Shown here: positions 1-11,425 of the stretch, piece by piece
Position numbering within the stretch: position 1 is the first letter of the stretch
How the letters are laid out: every line of letters begins with the position of its first letter
Assembly (NCBI GenBank): GCA_029747015.1
Contig: JAKOGI010000331.1
Location: 62,001-126,000 of the forward strand
Length of the DNA stretch: 64,000 nucleotides
Source: Carnegiea gigantea
Lineage: Eukaryota; Streptophyta; Magnoliopsida; Caryophyllales; Cactaceae
Direction: 5' to 3'
Made by a program: the position numbers and the translations under genes
The notes under the pieces: model-generated
The model's input: only the letters and a program-made list of their open reading frames with translations
What the model was told of the DNA's origin: nothing
Database searches by the model: none

Positions 1-2851
1 CTCCCCTTCATGATATACAACATGCTATTGACTTAGTTCCTGGTTACCAACTCCCTAACATTCCTCATTATAGGTTGAATCCTACTGAGTCAGCCGAATT
101 GAATAGGCAAGTTCAGCAACTATTGTCTACGAATTTTGTTCGTCATAGCATGAGTCCCTGTGCGGTCCTTGCCCTCCTTGCCCCTAAGAAGGATGGGTCT
201 AAGAGGATGGGTGTCGATAGTAAAACCATCAATAAGACTACAATCAAGTATGGGTTTCTCATTCCGAGGTCAGAGGACATGCTTGACTGTCTTGCTGGAG
301 CTAAGTAGTTCTCTAAGATAGACTTGCGTAGTGGTTATCACTTGGTCCGTATTAGACTGGGAAATGAATGGAAGAATGTCTTTAAAACGCAAGATGGCTT
401 ATTCGAGTGGATAGTTATGCCTTTTGGGCTATCCAACGCCCCGAGTACCTTTATGAGACTCATGACTCATGTTCTTCAGCCATTTATAGGAAAATTCCTA
501 GTTGTCTATTTTGATGACATCTTGGTGTATAACAAGTCTAGAGCAAATCATGTTAACCATCTCAAGCAACTCTTTTGCGTACATAGAGAAGCGAAGCTCT
601 TTGCTAATCTCAAGAAGTGTATCTTCCTTTAATCTCAAGTCCTCTTCTCAGGGTTCAGTGTGTTTGCTTAAGGTATCTTGGTGACTCCGACAAAGTTAGA
701 GCCCTTAGAGGGTGGCCCGAACCCAAGACCCTTACTGAGGCTAGGAGTTTTCATAGTCTTGCCTCCTTCTGTGCTCTGCAGGAGGTTCATTAGACATTTC
801 AGCTCTATTATGGCACCTATTACAAACTGCTTGAAGAAAGGCCCATTTAAATGGACTCCTAAGGCGGCATATGCTTTTAAGGAGATTAAGGAGATGATGT
901 CATCTGCTCCAATCCTTACACATCCTGACTTTAGTAAGGTTTTGAGGTTGCTTGCGATGCGTCTAGATATGGCATTGGTGGAGTGTTAAGTCAGGAGGGA
1001 CATTCCATAGCTTTTCTCTAGCGAAAAACTTAGCGAATCTAGGCGGATCAAGTATACTACATATGAGAAAGAGTTATATACTCTGCTTCAGTCCCTTTCA
1101 TTGGCGATATTACCTACTCCCTCATGAATTTGTTGTATATTTGGATCATGAAGCCCTTAAGTATTGGAATTCTCAGTCTAGAATCAATCCTAAGCATGCT
1201 AGGTGGGTTGAGTATATTAGTGAGTATTCCTTTATCTTTAAGCACAAATCCGGTGTTGAGAACAAAGTGGCTAATGCCCCTTAGTCACATTGGTTACCTC
1301 TCACAGACAATGCAGGTTGAGATTCTTAGGTTTGACAAACTCAAAGGCACTTATACCTCTTGTCCTGACTTTTCACTCATTTACTCAAACACTTTGCTAG
1401 GAAATCGCAACCATCACATTGACTCTGTCATTCATGACGATTTCTTGTTTCGGGGGTCTAAGTTATGCATTCCTAAGACGTCGTTCCGGGACTTCTTAAT
1501 TTAGGAGATGCATGCTGGGGGATTAGCTAGCCACTTGGGTAAAGACAGGACCATTGCTTTGGTTACAGATCACTTCTATTGGCCCTCTCTCAAAAGATAT
1601 GTACATCGCATTTTGTCTCAGTGTCGCACCTGTCAGTTAGCTAAGACCAAGAGGCAAAATACCGAACTATATACTCCTCTTCCTATTCTCACATGTTCCA
1701 TGGAAGGACATCAGCATGGACTTTGTACTAGGTCTGCCTAGAACATCTCGTGGTCTTGATTCAATTTTAGTTGTGGTTGATAGGTTTTCTAAGATGGCCC
1801 ACTTTATCCCCTGTAGCAAGACTGATGATGTTTCGCATATTGCTAAGTTAGTCTTCCGAGAGGTTGTTAGGTTGCATGATCTTCCTACTTCCATGGTGTC
1901 TGATAGGGATGTCCAATTCATGAGTTATTTCTGGAAGACCTTATAGAGATTGTGTGGTACCACTCTAAAATTTTCTGCAACGTTTCATCCTCAAAACGAA
2001 TAGGCAAATTGAGGTTGTTAACCACAGTCTTAGGGAGTTACTTAAATGCGGTATAAGGGGAGAAACAAGGCACTTGGGATTTGACTAAACCCCTTGTTGA
2101 GTTTGCATATAGTAATGCGCTCAATAAGTCCGCAGGTAAGAGTCCCTGTGAGGTTGTTCATGATTACTCCCCTCGTACCCCTGGTGACCTCATTTCCCTC
2201 CCACCTGATGCCCGAGTGTCACATCCTGCATCCGCATTTGCATAGCATATTCATGACTTGCATGCTGAGATCCAGCGCAAGATTGCCTTGAGCAATGACC
2301 GTTATAAGCATTCAGCTGACTTGCGTCGCAGAGCTCTAAATGTTGAGGTGGATGATTTTGTTATGGCTCAGATTCGACTTAAACGATTACCCAAAAACTC
2401 CCTCAAAAAGCTTCACGATCGCGCCATGGGACCTTACCAGATCCTTTGAAAGTTGGGATCTAATGAATATGTACTTGATCTACCTGACAGTTTATGTATT
2501 AGTCATATTTTCAATGTGGAGGATCTCACTCTTCATTGAGGTACTTTTGAGCCTTCTTGTCTTCCTTTTGAGGTTTCTGCAGGTATTCATGTCCCCAGGC
2601 TCCCACCTTTTTCGCAGTCGCAGACCAACATAGAGGCGATGTTGGATGATAAGTTCGTGTCCTCTTCTCATGGTGGGTTCCGGCGCTTCCCTGTGCAATT
2701 GTCAGGACGGACCCAGTCAAATGCTGCTTGGATTACTGAAGACGAGTTCCGTGATTTGAATCTGACTCTTTTAGAGTGTTACCTTCAAGACAACTCGTCA
2801 GAGTCAAGTTCTTTTCCGATGGGGGGGAATGATGTCGTATCTCCTAAATAG
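1..2851 (+). pseudogene. Decayed chromovirus pol (RT, RNase H, integrase, chromodomain), 5' end off window
   Basis: The plus strand reads in shifting frames through a Ty3/gypsy polyprotein. RT comes first, with the catalytic box YFDD at 507-518 and an in-frame TAG at 306-308 just before the conserved [11 protein letters not shown] segment. RNase H follows (about 800-1290; LDHEALKYW near 1140-1170). The integrase zinc finger begins near 1511 and ends in CRTCQLAK near 1625-1650, and the integrase core covers about 1716-2030 ([12 protein letters not shown]). A final block at 2639-2848 ends in a chromodomain-like stretch (GRTQSNAAWITEDEFRDL). RT followed by integrase identifies Ty3/gypsy, and the chromodomain a chromovirus. 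At least five stops or frameshifts make it non-coding. It joins the LTR at 2830 and is not part of the neighbouring ARP9 gene. Confidence 0.9.
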
Positions 2852-3170
2852 TTCTACAGCAATGTGTATCCTAGGAAGAATAGGAGATTTCATAATCTAG
2901 GAATTCTCTTTTACGATAAAATCTTATCTTATTTTTATCTCTTAGATTATTTTTAGTTATCATAATCCTATCGTAATCTTCGGACATACTTTCTATTCCT
3001 TGTTTCAATTGTATTGATTCCTATATAAACCCCTCGTGCATTGGGGAAAGACACACTTGAATGAATTGAAATATTGAATATTGAAAGTTCTTGGAATTTT
3101 CTCGATGTGGGAATTGCTCTTAGAGCGTCCTACATTATCTTTGCACCCAGGCCCTCATATATGGGTACCA
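2830..3170 (+). repeat. 3' LTR of the left-edge chromovirus
   Basis: A G-run (2821-2827) serves as polypurine tract and is followed by TGATGT at 2830, a typical LTR start. A TATA box (TATATAA, 3023-3029) lies about 195 bp in. The stop codon of the chromodomain frame (2849-2851) falls inside the LTR. The 3' boundary is set only roughly, at a CA around 3165-3175. No second copy is present in the window, so length and target duplication cannot be checked. Confidence 0.6.
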
Positions 3171-4035
3171 AGCACACAACTAACACAAGAAACTATCAAA
3201 CAGAGTTTTAACAGCTCAGAATCATGTGTGTGCCTTACATAGACATGTAACTTGTGAGCAATACAGCAAAGATTTCCAAAATCCAAATGCAAAGAGGGGG
3301 GAAAATGCCTCTCATCAACAAGCACCTATTCTTAGCCTCCATGGATAAGAATTATCTACCATTTGCCCACAAGTATTTCATTAAAGATGGTGTGTTAACA
3401 AGAAAGCATCTAATCAACCATGTAGATTTCATTTACCATGAATCAGTAACTTTTAATTAGACCTCATCCAAACAATAGTCAATGTTTTAAAAAAGATTCT
3501 GGAAATCTAGAGATTTCCTATGCCCAAATGACTATATCATTATGACTAGCAGGAAAAAAAAGTATCTCTCTTGCCCAAAGTGATCTGCCTAGGTTAATAC
3601 AGAATAAAAGTAGACTTCCATAAAAATATCCCCCAACCCATTCTATCCTTCCTCATAAAAGAATGTTTCTTTTCTCAAATTCAAAGTCTTGATAGTTATT
3701 AAAGTTGCTATTGATCGACAATATTTCTGTTTTGACACTATTACTAAAATCCTACAAAATAATATCAAATATATTAATATGCATGCTCTTCCCATTTAAT
3801 ATAATGAAACATAATGCAGTGAAGGGAGTTCATAAAAAATTCTCAACATCAGTTGTGACTTGCAAACCGGATAAGGAAGGTTTTACTGATCTTTTATATT
3901 TCACTGAGGGATTCTGCCAGCTGTAGCCACAGACTAAAAATGACCAGCTCGGATCTACCCAACAACTAGCAAAGGCTAAAGGACTCCATCAACTGTTCTA
4001 TTAATTGAGGAGTAGGCAGGGTACAACATAGCCAG

Positions 4036-4590
4036 CTGTGTTCAAAAAAGCATGCCCGAGGCGCGCTTAGGCTCACAAAAGCCCGAAGCCCACCCTCTTG
4101 CGCCTTGCAATGGGTCAAGCCCTTCTCAAAGCCTGCGCTTTTTTGGGCTTTTCTGGGCTTCAGATTGAGGCCCCAAGCCCCGAAGTCCGTGCTTTATAGA
4201 TCATAACAGGCCATTCAGAAAAAAAAAAAAGAAAAAACCTTTAAGGGGCCTCGACCCCTCTTTTTATTTGTGGAAGCCTTTCAATCAAGATGCTACCAGA
4301 AATAAACAAAGCATATTGCTACTACTGAACATGAGTTCAGAGTTGGAAACTCTAACCCTAGTGCCAACAATCTAATAAATACTTTGTTCTCTTCTTTCAG
4401 ACTTTCTTCTTCATCCTCCTCCTCTGTTATTGGACAGCTATGAAAGGTTTTTCTTTGTTTCCTTTTGTTTTTTTGGGGTTTCAAGGAGGTCGAAAATGGT
4501 GCCTCCTCCAATGCTACAATGGTACTGAGCCCTTGCTTTTTTTTTTTTTGGGGGGTGCTTCTTAATCTTTCTCCCTTTCTATCTCTCTCG

Positions 4591-4625
<35 letters not shown>

Positions 4626-4920
4626 TGGCATGCTGGTAGCATATGTTATGTTTTTGGGATTCAATTTATAGTAATCTAATTCAGCGATGTCTAATGCTTT
4701 AATTGCATTTTGTCGTGTTTAATTGATTCTCTTTTTTTTCGGGTGGTTGGTGAAAATCATTTATTTGATGCCATTATCTAGCTGATTTTAGAAGAAATAT
4801 GGTTTGGGAATGATTTTCAAGCATTTTCTTAGTAAAACTACGCCTTGCGTCTAAAAAGCCTGCGCCCGGGGCCCTAGAACCCTTTGCGCTTTTTTGCGCC
4901 TCGGGCTTTCTTAATCTAAG
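4036..4920. mobile_element. Non-autonomous hAT-like element, copy A
   Basis: The element is bounded by a perfect 8-bp duplication ATAGCCAG (4028-4035 and 4921-4928). The left end reads CTGTGTTCAAAAAAGC and the right end, reverse-complemented, CTTAGATTAAGAAAGC. Both continue into GCCCGAGGCGC, giving imperfect terminal inverted repeats. An 8-bp duplication is the hAT signature. There is no transposase frame. The interior has GC-rich subterminal blocks built from GCGC and GGGCTT words, a (CT)n tract (4593-4622), and an AT-rich tail including ATATGGTTTGGGAATG, which is shared with the copy at 7874-8988. Confidence 0.8.
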
Positions 4921-5601
4921 ATAGCCAGCAGAGTGACACATGGTTGCACTCGTCAGCCTTGCAATGAGATGTCAACCCCTTTAAACACAAGCTGTTCAAA
5001 TTTCAATGATGCCATTGCTAGGGAAATACATTTAACTTCAGTCTCATACGTTTTCCTAGCCTTTGTCTTTCTGCCCTAGGTTGTGCATAGTTTGCCTCAA
5101 TAGCTCATGATAGCCTCACCAAATGTCAAGAACCGAATTCTCAGCAAAGTTCAACAGAAGCAGCTCTCGAAAAAAGACAGCAGGGTGGACCAAGAGCAAC
5201 AAACCACAACAACACAAAGACAAAAACAAAACAAACGAAGCTTCCAAAGAGCAGTATAAATGTTAACATAAGACCCACCACAGGGTCAAAGTTCAGAATG
5301 CTTTCAGAGAAGATAGTCTTGAAAAGGTGTTGTTTTTGTTGGGAGGGGAGGGTTCGAGCTTCGATAGCAGAGTGTTCCCCCTAGTCCCGAATTGTCCAGC
5401 AGTTTATCAGCATAAGAAAGGTGAAATGCACCAGCATGGCAACAACACACTAAATGAGAGGCGGGATGTTCTATATGTCTATAAATTACAAGAGAACGGT
5501 TGGCATGCACAAGTAGAAAGAACACAGGGAAGCCAATATGCAGATTTGACAACTAGAAGAAAAAATGCGTCCAAAACAGCTTCATGAAAGGCATTTATTA
5601 C

Positions 5602-5603
<2 letters not shown>

Positions 5604-5640
<37 letters not shown>
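5604..5640. repeat. (GA)n microsatellite beside ARP9 exon 8
   Basis: An uninterrupted dinucleotide run just downstream, on the minus strand, of the exon 8 donor. On the ARP9 sense strand it reads CT-rich near the start of the intron. Confidence 0.95.
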
Positions 5641-5646
<6 letters not shown>

Positions 5647-5668
5647 CAGAGAGCTGCATATTAGGTAC

Positions 5669-8293
5669 CTCGATTATCAAAGGTCTCCGGAACAACAAGA
5701 ATAACAGAATACATTATTCTGTTTGCTAATGGGAGTTGCAGTTTCTCAGTCAAAAGCCACTCCCAAGTAGCACGTAGATCTTCAAGAACCTGCAAAATGG
5801 TGCTGAGAAATATATTAGCTTAGAGTCATTGACTATAAGAAAAGGAAAAAGCTAGGGCAGTTGTTCAAGTGAACAAGCTACAGTGCACAATACCAGCAAG
5901 ACTTCATGTCTGGCATGCATGTGGATAAAACTATGTGCTGAGGGAGATTCCTTTTGAATGTTAAGGAATTTATAGCAGAAGACCTATTCTAATATATACT
6001 GCATTTTGTGGTTAATTAAAAAAGCAAAGTACAAATCCCAACTAAAAATTGTTCGCATGAAAGCAGAATCAAGACCCAGAGGAAATACATGACAGGAAGC
6101 TCAAACAAAAGAAAGAAATAAAACAATAACTGAGTATACATACATAAGCAAGTTCCATCCAAACAGACTGGCCATCTTTGCAAAGTGATCAAACAAACAA
6201 ATGATCTTAGAGCATGTTAATGGGCAATGACCAACTAGATAAGCCAGCAGAGGAGCGACAAACCATTAGGAGGAGGAAAAAAGGATAGATAAGAGGACAA
6301 GATTTTCATACGATTATCAAGTAATAATGATGATGAAAGTGAAGTCTGGTATAAGAATTTTTCAATGCTGCTGAATACTCGAATGTAGAACTCCTTGTTA
6401 ATAGCAAAAACCAAAAACCAATTAAGAAATTCCTTGTCTAAAAGAAACCAAGAAGAAAATACTGTGCATTAACCCAAGACCTCTGTTCAGATAATCAAGT
6501 CCAGCTTTGCAACCAAAACCATATTTACAATGATTATGGATCATCAAAATGGCAGATTGCGATGCAGGAACCCAATTTGCTAGTTAGACAACCTAATTTA
6601 GTCTTTTAGATTGTCATACTAGTAACCACCCTGCAGAAATGGGAACACCGTTCAAGCGTTTGAGCATTCCCCGTTACTATGGTTTGGCTAAAATTTGACT
6701 AATAAAGATGGCATTCTTTACTTCCACAGATGAAGAAAATTGAAAAAAGAACCATCATAACATAAAATGAAACAATTCTTGTTTATTGACTTTGTTCCTC
6801 CTTCAACAAGGAGACATTGTCCTTCAATAAGCCTTTAGAAAGCAGCCAAACACAACCAAGAACTATTTTAAAACTTCCTGGAAATTATACAGGTACAGAT
6901 GCACCCAACATTTAATAGAATGATGGCCAAAAAAGGTACAGGACAAAGCTTTGAAAAAAGAAAGCATACCTGTTGTGCAGAATAATATGGGGAAACATTG
7001 AAATGGCCTCGACGAATAGGTCTTCTCAAGCAATAAGGCTCAGTTGGGGGAATTCTTAGTGCTTCTTCACCACAGATGAACTCTCTATATGTACATTCAC
7101 TGTCAGCACTGGTTTCCTTACATTCTTCTTTGTTCAGAGAGGACTGATGACTCACATCATTGTTTGCAGGACTCTCTTCATCTATCAATCAAATATGAGT
7201 TGAAAGGCAAGTTATGGTATGTCAGACAACCACTTTCGTTGTAAAGTTCAAATATCTAAATGATCAAAGAACAAATCCCTGGATCTTACAGTTACAACTA
7301 AATACTCCAATTAATACATGCTAGAAGTTGATACTTACCCAAAGTAGAAGATGAATTAAGTTTCTTCTCAAATACATCAGTCCAGGGAAGTGCTGGTTCC
7401 TTTCTGCTACCTTGGAGATTAGACCCATCAGGACGAGCCATCTGTGGAAATTAAGTCCATCATTCGACAAGACCAAATGTGCACCTTAGGATTCAAAGGG
7501 CTTAGAGCGAACAAGGGACATCAAGCCTAAATGTCCAATTTCACCCAGTTTAACGACAAACAAAATTCTGCAGAAGAAAAAAAAATGGATGGTACAGAAA
7601 CCCTCAAAGAGATAAAAGAAATGACAAACTTCATACATCGCCTATTCCAAGACCTAAATCGGATTTTTCATTTCACTCAAGTCCTATGTCTGACACTTGA
7701 AACATGCTTATGGTCCTTATGGACAGTTGAACCTACATCTTAGACCCAAAAAGGCACAAATTTTTAGAGAATTGCCAATTCCTACATAACAACCATCTTG
7801 GATACTCGACATTCCAATATGGGCACAGCTGGACCCTATCCACAGCAATTTCAAACTACTGCCACTATACTCTCTTAGTTTAAAAAAGCGCACCCTCCTA
7901 GGTGCATAAAAGCCTGAAGCCCACACCTCTGCGCCTAGAAAGGGCTCAGACGCAGCCCATTCATTAAGCGCGCGCTTTTTGCGCTTTTCTGGGCTTTTTT
8001 TCCAGGCGCGGGGCGCGCTTTTTGGGCTTTTTGGATCTTAACGTACTATTTGAGAAAAAAAGGGAAAAAAATTACAAATCAGACTTGGAAGCCTCAGACT
8101 GCTTCTCACCTCCTCATTCGAACCTCTCTGCTTCTCAGACTGCTTTTCTCCTTCCTCCTTCAGTTCAGCGGCAAACCCTAACTCAGTGCAAACGGGTAAA
8201 TGGTCTTCTACTCCTTTCTACCTTTATTTTTCCACCATCCTCCTCCTCCTCCTCCTTCTTCCTAGTGAGTCGAACCCCATGGAAGAGGTTTCG

Positions 8294-8334
<41 letters not shown>

Positions 8335-11026
8335 GCTTGAAGGGTGCAGCTACAGTGCACAGCTCTAGTGCACAGCTTCTCTTCTTTCTGTCTCTCGAAG
8401 ACCCCCTATCTAACCTCTAAAATCTAAACCTCCCCCTTCTGTCTAATTTCCACGCAGCAGGGCCTTCAATTTAATTTGAAGGGTTTATGTTTTAACTTTT
8501 AAACTTTTAATTATTTATTGCTTTGTTTAATTAGTTGTGTGTGTGTGTTTTTTTTTTTTTTTTTGGTAGTTGAAAATTGTAGTGAACTCATTTGTGGTGT
8601 TGATTTTTGGGTTGAATTACTTGAATGGAAGATGCTTAGTTCACCTTTATGAGCTATTTTGCTTTGTGTGCCATGTGTTTTATGCTTTCCTTCTATGGCT
8701 CTGCTAGTTCGTGTATTTTAAGACTTCTACTATCTTATGGTGTGTACTTTGAGAAACTATGATGTTATGTTATCGTGCTTCATGACTATATGCAATGTTT
8801 TTCGTGGTTATCTTGATGTTTAATTCCTTACTTGAAGTCATTATCTACATTATTTTCAAAGAAATATGGTTTGGGAATGATTTTGGAGCATTTTATAGTC
8901 AAAGTGCACCTCGCGTGCCTCGAAGCCCGCGCCCCGGGCTCCAGGACCCTTTGCGCTTTTTTGCGTCTCAGGCTTTTTTTAATCTAAGTATACTCTAGAG
9001 CTAGAGGCCAAGGGAAGGAATACAATTACATTATTACACCCCAGAGCTATTATAAAGTCACAATCACCATATGGATGATCAAGAGAAGTAACCATCCTCC
9101 AAATGACATCTTGTGAAATGTAACAATGGATGCAACTATAGAAGGTTGATCCACGTGTTAAACTCCTCCGAGACAAACACGTACAGGCACACAAGCAGAA
9201 CCAAATCCATACTTGAAAGACACAGAAACAATATAAATTACTCTTGGCTTCCTCCATAACTCTACTAAGATTATGTTGAAACACACGAACAGAGCAACTC
9301 AAACAAAACAGTCAGATGAAATCCCTTCGCCCCAAGGCAAAACAATGACAATAGAAAGAGATGCAAACAGACAATGCCCACGCAAGAAGACTTTCACAAA
9401 TCACACCTTCCTTGAATATGAGTTGGCAACTTCTTGATCCAGGGAAGGGATCTTCAAAAAGGAAGCAACCTGCAGAAAACAAGATCAAACACATCTATAA
9501 AAAAAATTTTAAAAAACGTTTTTTGAAGAGTGGGGCAGATGAAAGGATATTTAATAGAGAATTCATCAGAAGGGCTCTAAGCAAGTACTGAATTAGTAAT
9601 CAGGACAAGCAATACACAGAATCTTAGGGCTGTCAAAAGTTAACCCGACACGATTACCGACTCGAACCGAACACGAAATTAAGTGGGTTTGGGTAAATAT
9701 TTTTGACTCGCTTAATTAAATGCGTTGACACGTTCAATCCGTTTAATTAATTGGGTTAGGTTCACGATGAAAATTTTAACACGAAAAAATACTTATTTAG
9801 TCCGTTTAATTGAATGGGTTAAATAGGTTGACATGCTGACCCAATTACCATGTACTTTTTGGAAGGAATTGTGAAAATGTGGGATTTGATCAAGTCAATA
9901 TTTGCTTTGTGATTGTAGTTCTTATGAATCATGGACAATAGTTGCATTATGATGATACATATAAACTCAAGAAATTGATTTATAATGCTCGATAATCATA
10001 TTTTAGTCAAAATATTACGCGAATAAACAGATAATCGGATAATTTAAACTTAACCTGTTTATATTAAATGGGTTAATGGGTAAATTTCAGGTCAACCTGC
10101 TTAAAAAATAAACGGGTATAATCAAGGTTTTCAACCCGTTTAATAAACGGGTTAAGTTCAGGTCGAGGATTTCTCAACCCGTTTAAGTTCGACACAAATA
10201 CAAACTCAACCCAACCTGACCTATTTGATGGCCCTAACACAAATGTGATCGCGACGAGCACATGTTGATAGAATCCGCTATATTTTCAACGTCGCAGACA
10301 AATAATTTGAACTCAAGTCACATTTTTCATGCGTTAGTCATACTTTAACCAGGATTTATTTGAACTCATCCCAAACATAAATGTAGCTCTTAAGTGACTT
10401 TCCTGAAAGAAAGAAACGCAAATTCACTCACAGCATCATATGCTCTCTCACGCTCCACATGCTGAGCAGTAGTAACCTGAGAATTCAGCATCTGAGAACC
10501 AAAACCATACAAAAACCCACAGATCAACAACCCTAAAAAGCGTTAAAAAAAAATGGGGGTCATTCAGCAAAAAATGGAGAATTGTAATAAAGCAAAAGAC
10601 CTGATCTTGGACATTTTTCCTAGGAGGTTGATTAGCTTCAGTGGTTCGACGAGCAATGCAGTGGGGGATGATAAAGGGAGCGTCCTGAGTGCCAAGTCCT
10701 ATTTTGATATTCGCAGAACCTAATAACCCCCAACAACATCAACCCCTAAAACTTCAGAAATCAAAATTCATGCAAATAAAGAGCATGCATTAGAAATTAA
10801 GCTTTTGCGATTGAGAATCACGGAAACTAGACACGAAAATAAGGGTTTTTGGTCGAAGAGAAACCTGGGTTAATGACAACTAAGTTAGCGCCTCGTTCTG
10901 CAACGAATTGAGAAGGAACCACGGTTTTCAAGTAATCCTGCAATGCAAAGCACAATCAGTGCATAGTACATAGATAAAGAGAAGACGGAAGGAGTGTGAG
11001 AGAGAGAGGGGGGGGTAACTCACCAT
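5669..11026 (-). CDS. ARP9: Actin-related protein 9, N-terminal part in eight exons (gene continues or is broken to the left)
   Basis: Exons on the minus strand: 11026-11024 (ATG only), 10937-10865, 10719-10601, 10491-10432, 9469-9407, 7441-7339, 7181-6970 and 5789-5669. Every intron is GT-AG and all phases agree, giving 251 codons plus one base. The product starts MDYLKTVVPSQFVAERG and contains NLVVINPGSANIKIGL (the actin-fold phosphate-1 loop region), PHCIARR, MLNSQVTTAQHVERERAYD, PYCLRRPIRRGHFN and VILVVPETFDNR. I recognise these as plant ARP9, an actin-related protein of nuclear chromatin-remodelling complexes (INO80-type association recalled, not checked). The acidic, serine-rich stretch in exon 7 is the variable insert expected in this class. 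Full-length plant ARP9 is nearly 600 residues, so roughly 40% is here. Exon 8 ends in phase 1 and needs a further exon. The reading frame seen is undamaged. Confidence 0.9.
7874..8988. mobile_element. Non-autonomous hAT-like element, copy B, in an ARP9 intron
   Basis: A perfect 8-bp duplication TATACTCT flanks it (7866-7873 and 8989-8996). The ends are CTTAGTTTAAAAAAGC (left) and CTTAGATTAAAAAAAGC (right, reverse complement). It lies between ARP9 exons 5 and 6. Like copy A it has GC-rich GCGC/GGGCTT subterminal blocks at both ends, a (CT)n run (about 8295-8332), a T-run near 8550-8565, and the ATATGGTTTGGGAATG word near the right end. The middle is only loosely similar to copy A, so the family is old or has different internal cargo. 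No transposase is present. Confidence 0.82.
9625..10236. mobile_element. hAT-like MITE in an ARP9 intron
   Basis: The ends are inverted: TAGGGCTGTCAAA at 9625 and, reverse-complemented from 10236, TAGGGCCATCAAA. TAGGG-type ends followed by TCAAA are common in plant hAT MITEs. The interior repeats AACCCG / CGGGTTAA words in both orientations, giving strong folding potential. I cannot find a clean 8-bp duplication (flanks CAGAATCT and ACACAAAT), so the insertion is old or the exact ends are slightly off. It lies between ARP9 exons 4 and 5. Confidence 0.55.
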
Positions 11027-11113
11027 GTCGCCGAACAGAGATTGCACTGGCAGTGCAGTAGCAGCGGTTGCGGGGCCAACTTCTCCCACATTTCAAAGCT
11101 TTTCGGAGTTCAT
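11027..11113 (-). promoter_or_regulatory. ARP9 5' leader / proximal promoter region
   Basis: Immediately upstream of the ARP9 start codon on the minus strand. The first coding exon carries only the ATG and is followed at once by the GTGAGT donor (11023-11018), so the first intron splits the start codon from codon 2. The leader contains two upstream ATGs; one opens a frame that overlaps the main start. No convincing TATA box is visible before the inverted-repeat element begins. Confidence 0.4.
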
Positions 11114-11425
11114 CAGAAAAAATGCCACTAATTTTTTTTTTTTTTGTGAGTTATAGAATGTCAATGAGTTTTTTTAAAAAAAAAAAACTTTAATGCCGTT
11201 ATATTTAATGTTCTGTGTTCAATGCATCGCCAAATAACTATGCGACTTTTAGTTACTGATGACAAAATTGAAAAAAAAAATAATAACTCGATGGTAAATT
11301 AAAAAAATTTAGTGGTATATTTTTTAAAACGTAATAAACATAATGACATTGAGAGGAAAAAACTTAGCGACATATTAGAGAGATCTAAAAAAAAAGTAAT
11401 TTGCTGACATTTTTGTCTACAAACT
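11114..11425. repeat. Long imperfect inverted repeat (MITE or foldback-like) upstream of ARP9
   Basis: The left arm (about 11,114-11,215) and the reverse complement of the right arm (about 11,325-11,425) share, in order, AAAAATG(C/T)CA, a long T-run, AATGTC, a second T-run and ATG(C/T)C(A/G)TTAT, over about 90 bases. That suggests one element of about 310 bp with long arms, possibly Mutator- or foldback-like. No target duplication was identified. Confidence 0.4.

Larger units (their letters stand above)
3171..5668 (-). other. Non-coding stretch downstream of the last visible ARP9 exon
   Basis: Apart from the hAT-like element at 4036-4920 I find no exon here on either strand. I looked specifically for the ARP9 exon expected after the donor at 5668-5667 and did not find it. 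The sequence is AT-rich and intron-like, with a (GA)n run at 5604-5640 next to the exon. Short frames at 5304-5587 have no family features. The most likely reading is part of a long ARP9 intron that has taken in the chromovirus to its left. Confidence 0.5.

Noticed and set aside
4293..4671. Arginine/glutamate- and serine/leucine-rich frames on both strands
   Set aside because: They are produced by the (CT)n tract inside hAT-like copy A.
5304..5587. Overlapping frames near the (GA)n run, considered as the missing ARP9 exon
   Set aside because: Neither strand gives actin-fold sequence or splice sites in the required phase.
8022..8420. 132-codon plus-strand frame
   Set aside because: Low-complexity Ser/Leu translation of the (CT)n tract inside hAT-like copy B.
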